Below are positions 5,481 through 7,043 of a DNA stretch of 7,043 nt, in pieces. The translations under genes and the position numbers were made by a program. Below the pieces are notes generated by a model, which ran no database searches, was not told the origin of the DNA, and saw only the letters and a program-made list of their open reading frames with translations. The DNA is taken from NCBI GenBank assembly GCA_027297085.1, contig JAPUIL010000104.1, forward strand, positions 1 through 7,043, written 5' to 3'. Source of the stretch: Verrucomicrobiota bacterium (GTDB lineage Bacteria; Verrucomicrobiota; Verrucomicrobiia; Opitutales; UBA2995). The first letter of the stretch is position 1. Every line of letters begins with the position of its first letter.

Positions 5481-5675
5481 ATGGACTCAAAAACACGAAG
5501 AACTGAGGATCAAAAATTGGAACAGTTGGTCGAGGCGCTGACGGACAAACCTGAGCTGACCCAACGCTTGCTCTCGATTGCAAAACTGGCGAGGGGGCCA
5601 GATGGAGTCAGCCCTAGCATTGAAGTATTTTTACCACTTTTTGCCAGATCCTACTTGCCTCGTCTAGTTTCTTGA
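5481..5675 (+). CDS. Short hypothetical ORF, possible truncated transposase-like N-terminus
   Basis: The 64-codon ORF starts at ATG 5481. Its first ~40 residues are charged and helical: DQKLEQLVEALTDKPELTQR, then LLSIAKLARGPDG. This recalls the N-terminal helices of some verrucomicrobial transposase-like proteins, in which a 'DAxEAE' segment normally follows. That segment is missing: after about 5603 the sequence turns into a short hydrophobic tail and stops. No other frame restores a continuation. Only AGGG lies directly before the start, and TAGAAT (5470-5475) is too close for a normal leader. It ends 24 bases before the convergent helicase gene. It may be a real small gene, a decayed mobile-element remnant or a chance ORF; the transposase link is from memory of family style only. 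Confidence 0.35.
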   Translation: MDSKTRRTEDQKLEQLVEALTDKPELTQRLLSIAKLARGPDGVSPSIEVFLPLFARSYLPRLVS

Positions 5676-5699
5676 CGGCGTGCCAAATTCTTAGATTTT

Positions 5700-6812
5700 T
5701 TAGGCAATTTGCTGGAAGGAGATCTTTAACTCTTTTTCGAATTTATGCATGCGTTGGGCATCGCGCCCCGCTATCAATGCGAAGGAAATACCAGTCTTGC
5801 CAGCACGTGCCGTTCGGCCACTGCGGTGGATGTAGTATTCGGTTTGTTCTGGAAGCTGATGGTGGATTACAAATGAAAGGCCTTCGATGTCGATGCCTCG
5901 AGCTGCTACGTCGGTTGCGACCACGTATTGGATTCGTTCCTTTCTAAACGCGCGCATGATTTTCTCTCGATCTTTTTGAGACAGATTGCCCTGTAGCACT
6001 CCGGTTGCAAAACCCAAGTCATTTAGGGCCTCTCCCAAGTTAATCGCTCCGGCTTTGGAACGGCAAAAGATGAGGCCGCGTTCTTTCCCTTTCCTTTCCA
6101 GGAACTTTGCAATGCGAGCAGGTTTGTCTTCGATCTTGCACCTGAGAAACTGGTGCGTAATCGCTTCGTGCATGATATCCTTGCTCTCGAGTAGCAGGTG
6201 TTTGGCATCGTGCGACATATAAATTTTAACCAACTTCTGGATGTCTTCCGGAATCGTCGCTGAAAACAACCACATACTTTCACGGTTACTGGTTTGATTA
6301 ATTATTTTGGTTAGATGCTCCCGGAATCCCATGGTGAGCATTTCGTCCGCTTCATCGAGAATCACCCGCTTTACTGTCGATAGGTCTACGGCGCGCATTT
6401 TCAGCAAATCGACCAATCGTCCCGGTGTGGCCACTATGATGTGAGTCCTGCGCGCGAGTGCCTTTACTTGGATCTCGATCTTGTCGCCCCCATACACCGC
6501 TTCGGTAAAAATCTTATCCGTATACTTTGTAAATTTAAACAGGTGTTTCGCTACCTGTTGTGCCAGTTCGCGAGTCGGCACCAGAATCAAACCCTGGACC
6601 TTGTCCGACTTTGGGTTAATTCGCTCAAGAAGTGGTAGACCAAATGCCACCGTTTTACCTGTACCCGTCTGAGCACGACACACGAAATCCGATCCATCCT
6701 CCATCAGGAAAGGTATGGCCTTTTCCTGCACCTCGGTGGGTTGCTTGATTCCCAGTTCATCGAGGCCCTTGATCAGGTTTTTGTTTATTCCCAGTGTTTT
6801 AAAATTGCTCAT
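5700..6812 (-). CDS. DEAD-box ATP-dependent RNA helicase, compact core type
   Basis: The 370-residue product from ATG 6812 unwinds or remodels RNA using ATP and probably acts in ribosome assembly or RNA turnover. All family motifs are present. They are the Q motif (F4 and Q29 in PTEVQ), motif I AQTGTGKT (47-54), Ia PTRELAQ (79-85), GG (108-109), Ib TPGR (129-132), II DEAD (153-156), III SAT (184-186), IV LIFCRS (247-252), V ATDVAARGID (299-308) and VI HRSGRTARAG (329-338). The protein ends ~30 residues after motif VI, without the basic or RNA-binding C-terminal extension of DbpA, CsdA or RhlE types, so its RNA target cannot be inferred. A TTG five codons upstream (6827) is an alternative start. 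The ATG was preferred because MSNFKTLG places the Q-motif phenylalanine as usual. No clear Shine-Dalgarno or promoter was seen upstream. Confidence 0.93.
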   Translation of the reverse strand: MSNFKTLGINKNLIKGLDELGIKQPTEVQEKAIPFLMEDGSDFVCRAQTGTGKTVAFGLPLLERINPKSDKVQGLILVPTRELAQQVAKHLFKFTKYTDKIFTEAVYGGDKIEIQVKALARRTHIIVATPGRLVDLLKMRAVDLSTVKRVILDEADEMLTMGFREHLTKIINQTSNRESMWLFSATIPEDIQKLVKIYMSHDAKHLLLESKDIMHEAITHQFLRCKIEDKPARIAKFLERKGKERGLIFCRSKAGAINLGEALNDLGFATGVLQGNLSQKDREKIMRAFRKERIQYVVATDVAARGIDIEGLSFVIHHQLPEQTEYYIHRSGRTARAGKTGISFALIAGRDAQRMHKFEKELKISFQQIA

Positions 6813-6827
6813 AGTTGACTTATGCAA

Positions 6828-7043
6828 TGTTGCGAGAAGCCAGAGAATGCTACCTCAAGCAATCAAAAAGGGAGGTGGGGCAGTTTGGAGAATCTCCAAG
6901 GATGTTCATCTAATCCTTAGAAGCGAACAGACCCAGCATAATTTGACTATAAACCACTGACCCAGTTGGTTTTCCCCTCACAGCCCTCGCTCTAAGACGG
7001 AGACCCTAAGCTGTGAGCTGGCTCGCCGCGAGCGGTAGACTCG
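6828..7043. other. Non-coding right edge upstream of the helicase gene
   Basis: No convincing gene, tRNA or promoter is seen here. The plus-strand open frame reaching 6960 is mostly antisense to the helicase gene. The distal part carries the inverted repeats described separately. Confidence 0.5.
6977..7033. repeat. Inverted repeats at right window edge
   Basis: CTCACAGC (6977-6984) pairs perfectly with GCTGTGAG (7010-7017) around a 25-base loop. Directly after it GCTCG (7021-7025) pairs with CGAGC (7029-7033) around CCG, a compact GC-rich hairpin. GAGC-TG-GCTC (7015-7024) overlaps both and could form an alternative structure. No T run follows. It may be an intergenic palindromic repeat, the end of a mobile element or a small structured RNA cut by the window edge. 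Confidence 0.4.

Noticed and set aside
5684..5711. CAAATT/AATTTG inverted repeat as terminator between the short ORF and the helicase gene
   Set aside because: The stem is six A/T-rich pairs with a 16-base loop, it extends into the helicase coding end, and no T run follows on either strand.

Overview
The window looks like chromosomal DNA of a Verrucomicrobiota-type bacterium, possibly Opitutae-like. This is inferred mainly from the DUF4331 protein, whose last ~125 residues resemble a C-terminal domain I associate with secreted proteins of that phylum. A-rich gene leaders and moderate base composition fit but do not prove it. No rRNA, tRNA, CRISPR array or intact insertion sequence was found.

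Layout. Positions 1-640 are degenerate. An imperfect hairpin sits at the left edge, followed by the last ~80 codons of a short-chain dehydrogenase/reductase (96-341). Next come the frameshifted first ~44 codons of a TMEM175/DUF1211-type potassium channel gene (377-513), then an unrecognised minus-strand open stretch. Positions 641-4873 form the core: a minus-strand pair (a small exported helical protein, then a 618-residue exported DUF4331 protein) faces a plus-strand pair (an ECF sigma factor overlapping an RskA-type membrane anti-sigma factor). Positions 4874-5680 hold a short intergenic region with inverted repeats, a small dimeric alpha/beta-barrel-like protein on the minus strand with a recognisable promoter, and a 64-codon ORF of uncertain status. 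Positions 5700-6812 encode a compact DEAD-box RNA helicase on the minus strand. The last ~215 bases are non-coding, with inverted repeats at the extreme edge.

How the genes may work together. The sigma factor and anti-sigma factor overlap by 11 bases and the second gene has a strong ribosome binding site, so they should be translationally coupled. The anti-sigma factor has a cytoplasmic sigma-binding end, one membrane span, a long coiled coil and an RskA domain outside the membrane, which suggests control by an envelope signal. The divergent exported genes are natural candidates for its regulon. A GGAAC/GTTCC dyad between the two units, each arm resembling an ECF -35 element, fits shared or autoregulated control, but this is inference.

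The most notable local feature is a near-identical tandem duplication of 105 bp inside the anti-sigma coiled coil. It inserts exactly five heptads and so lengthens the stalk without breaking its register.
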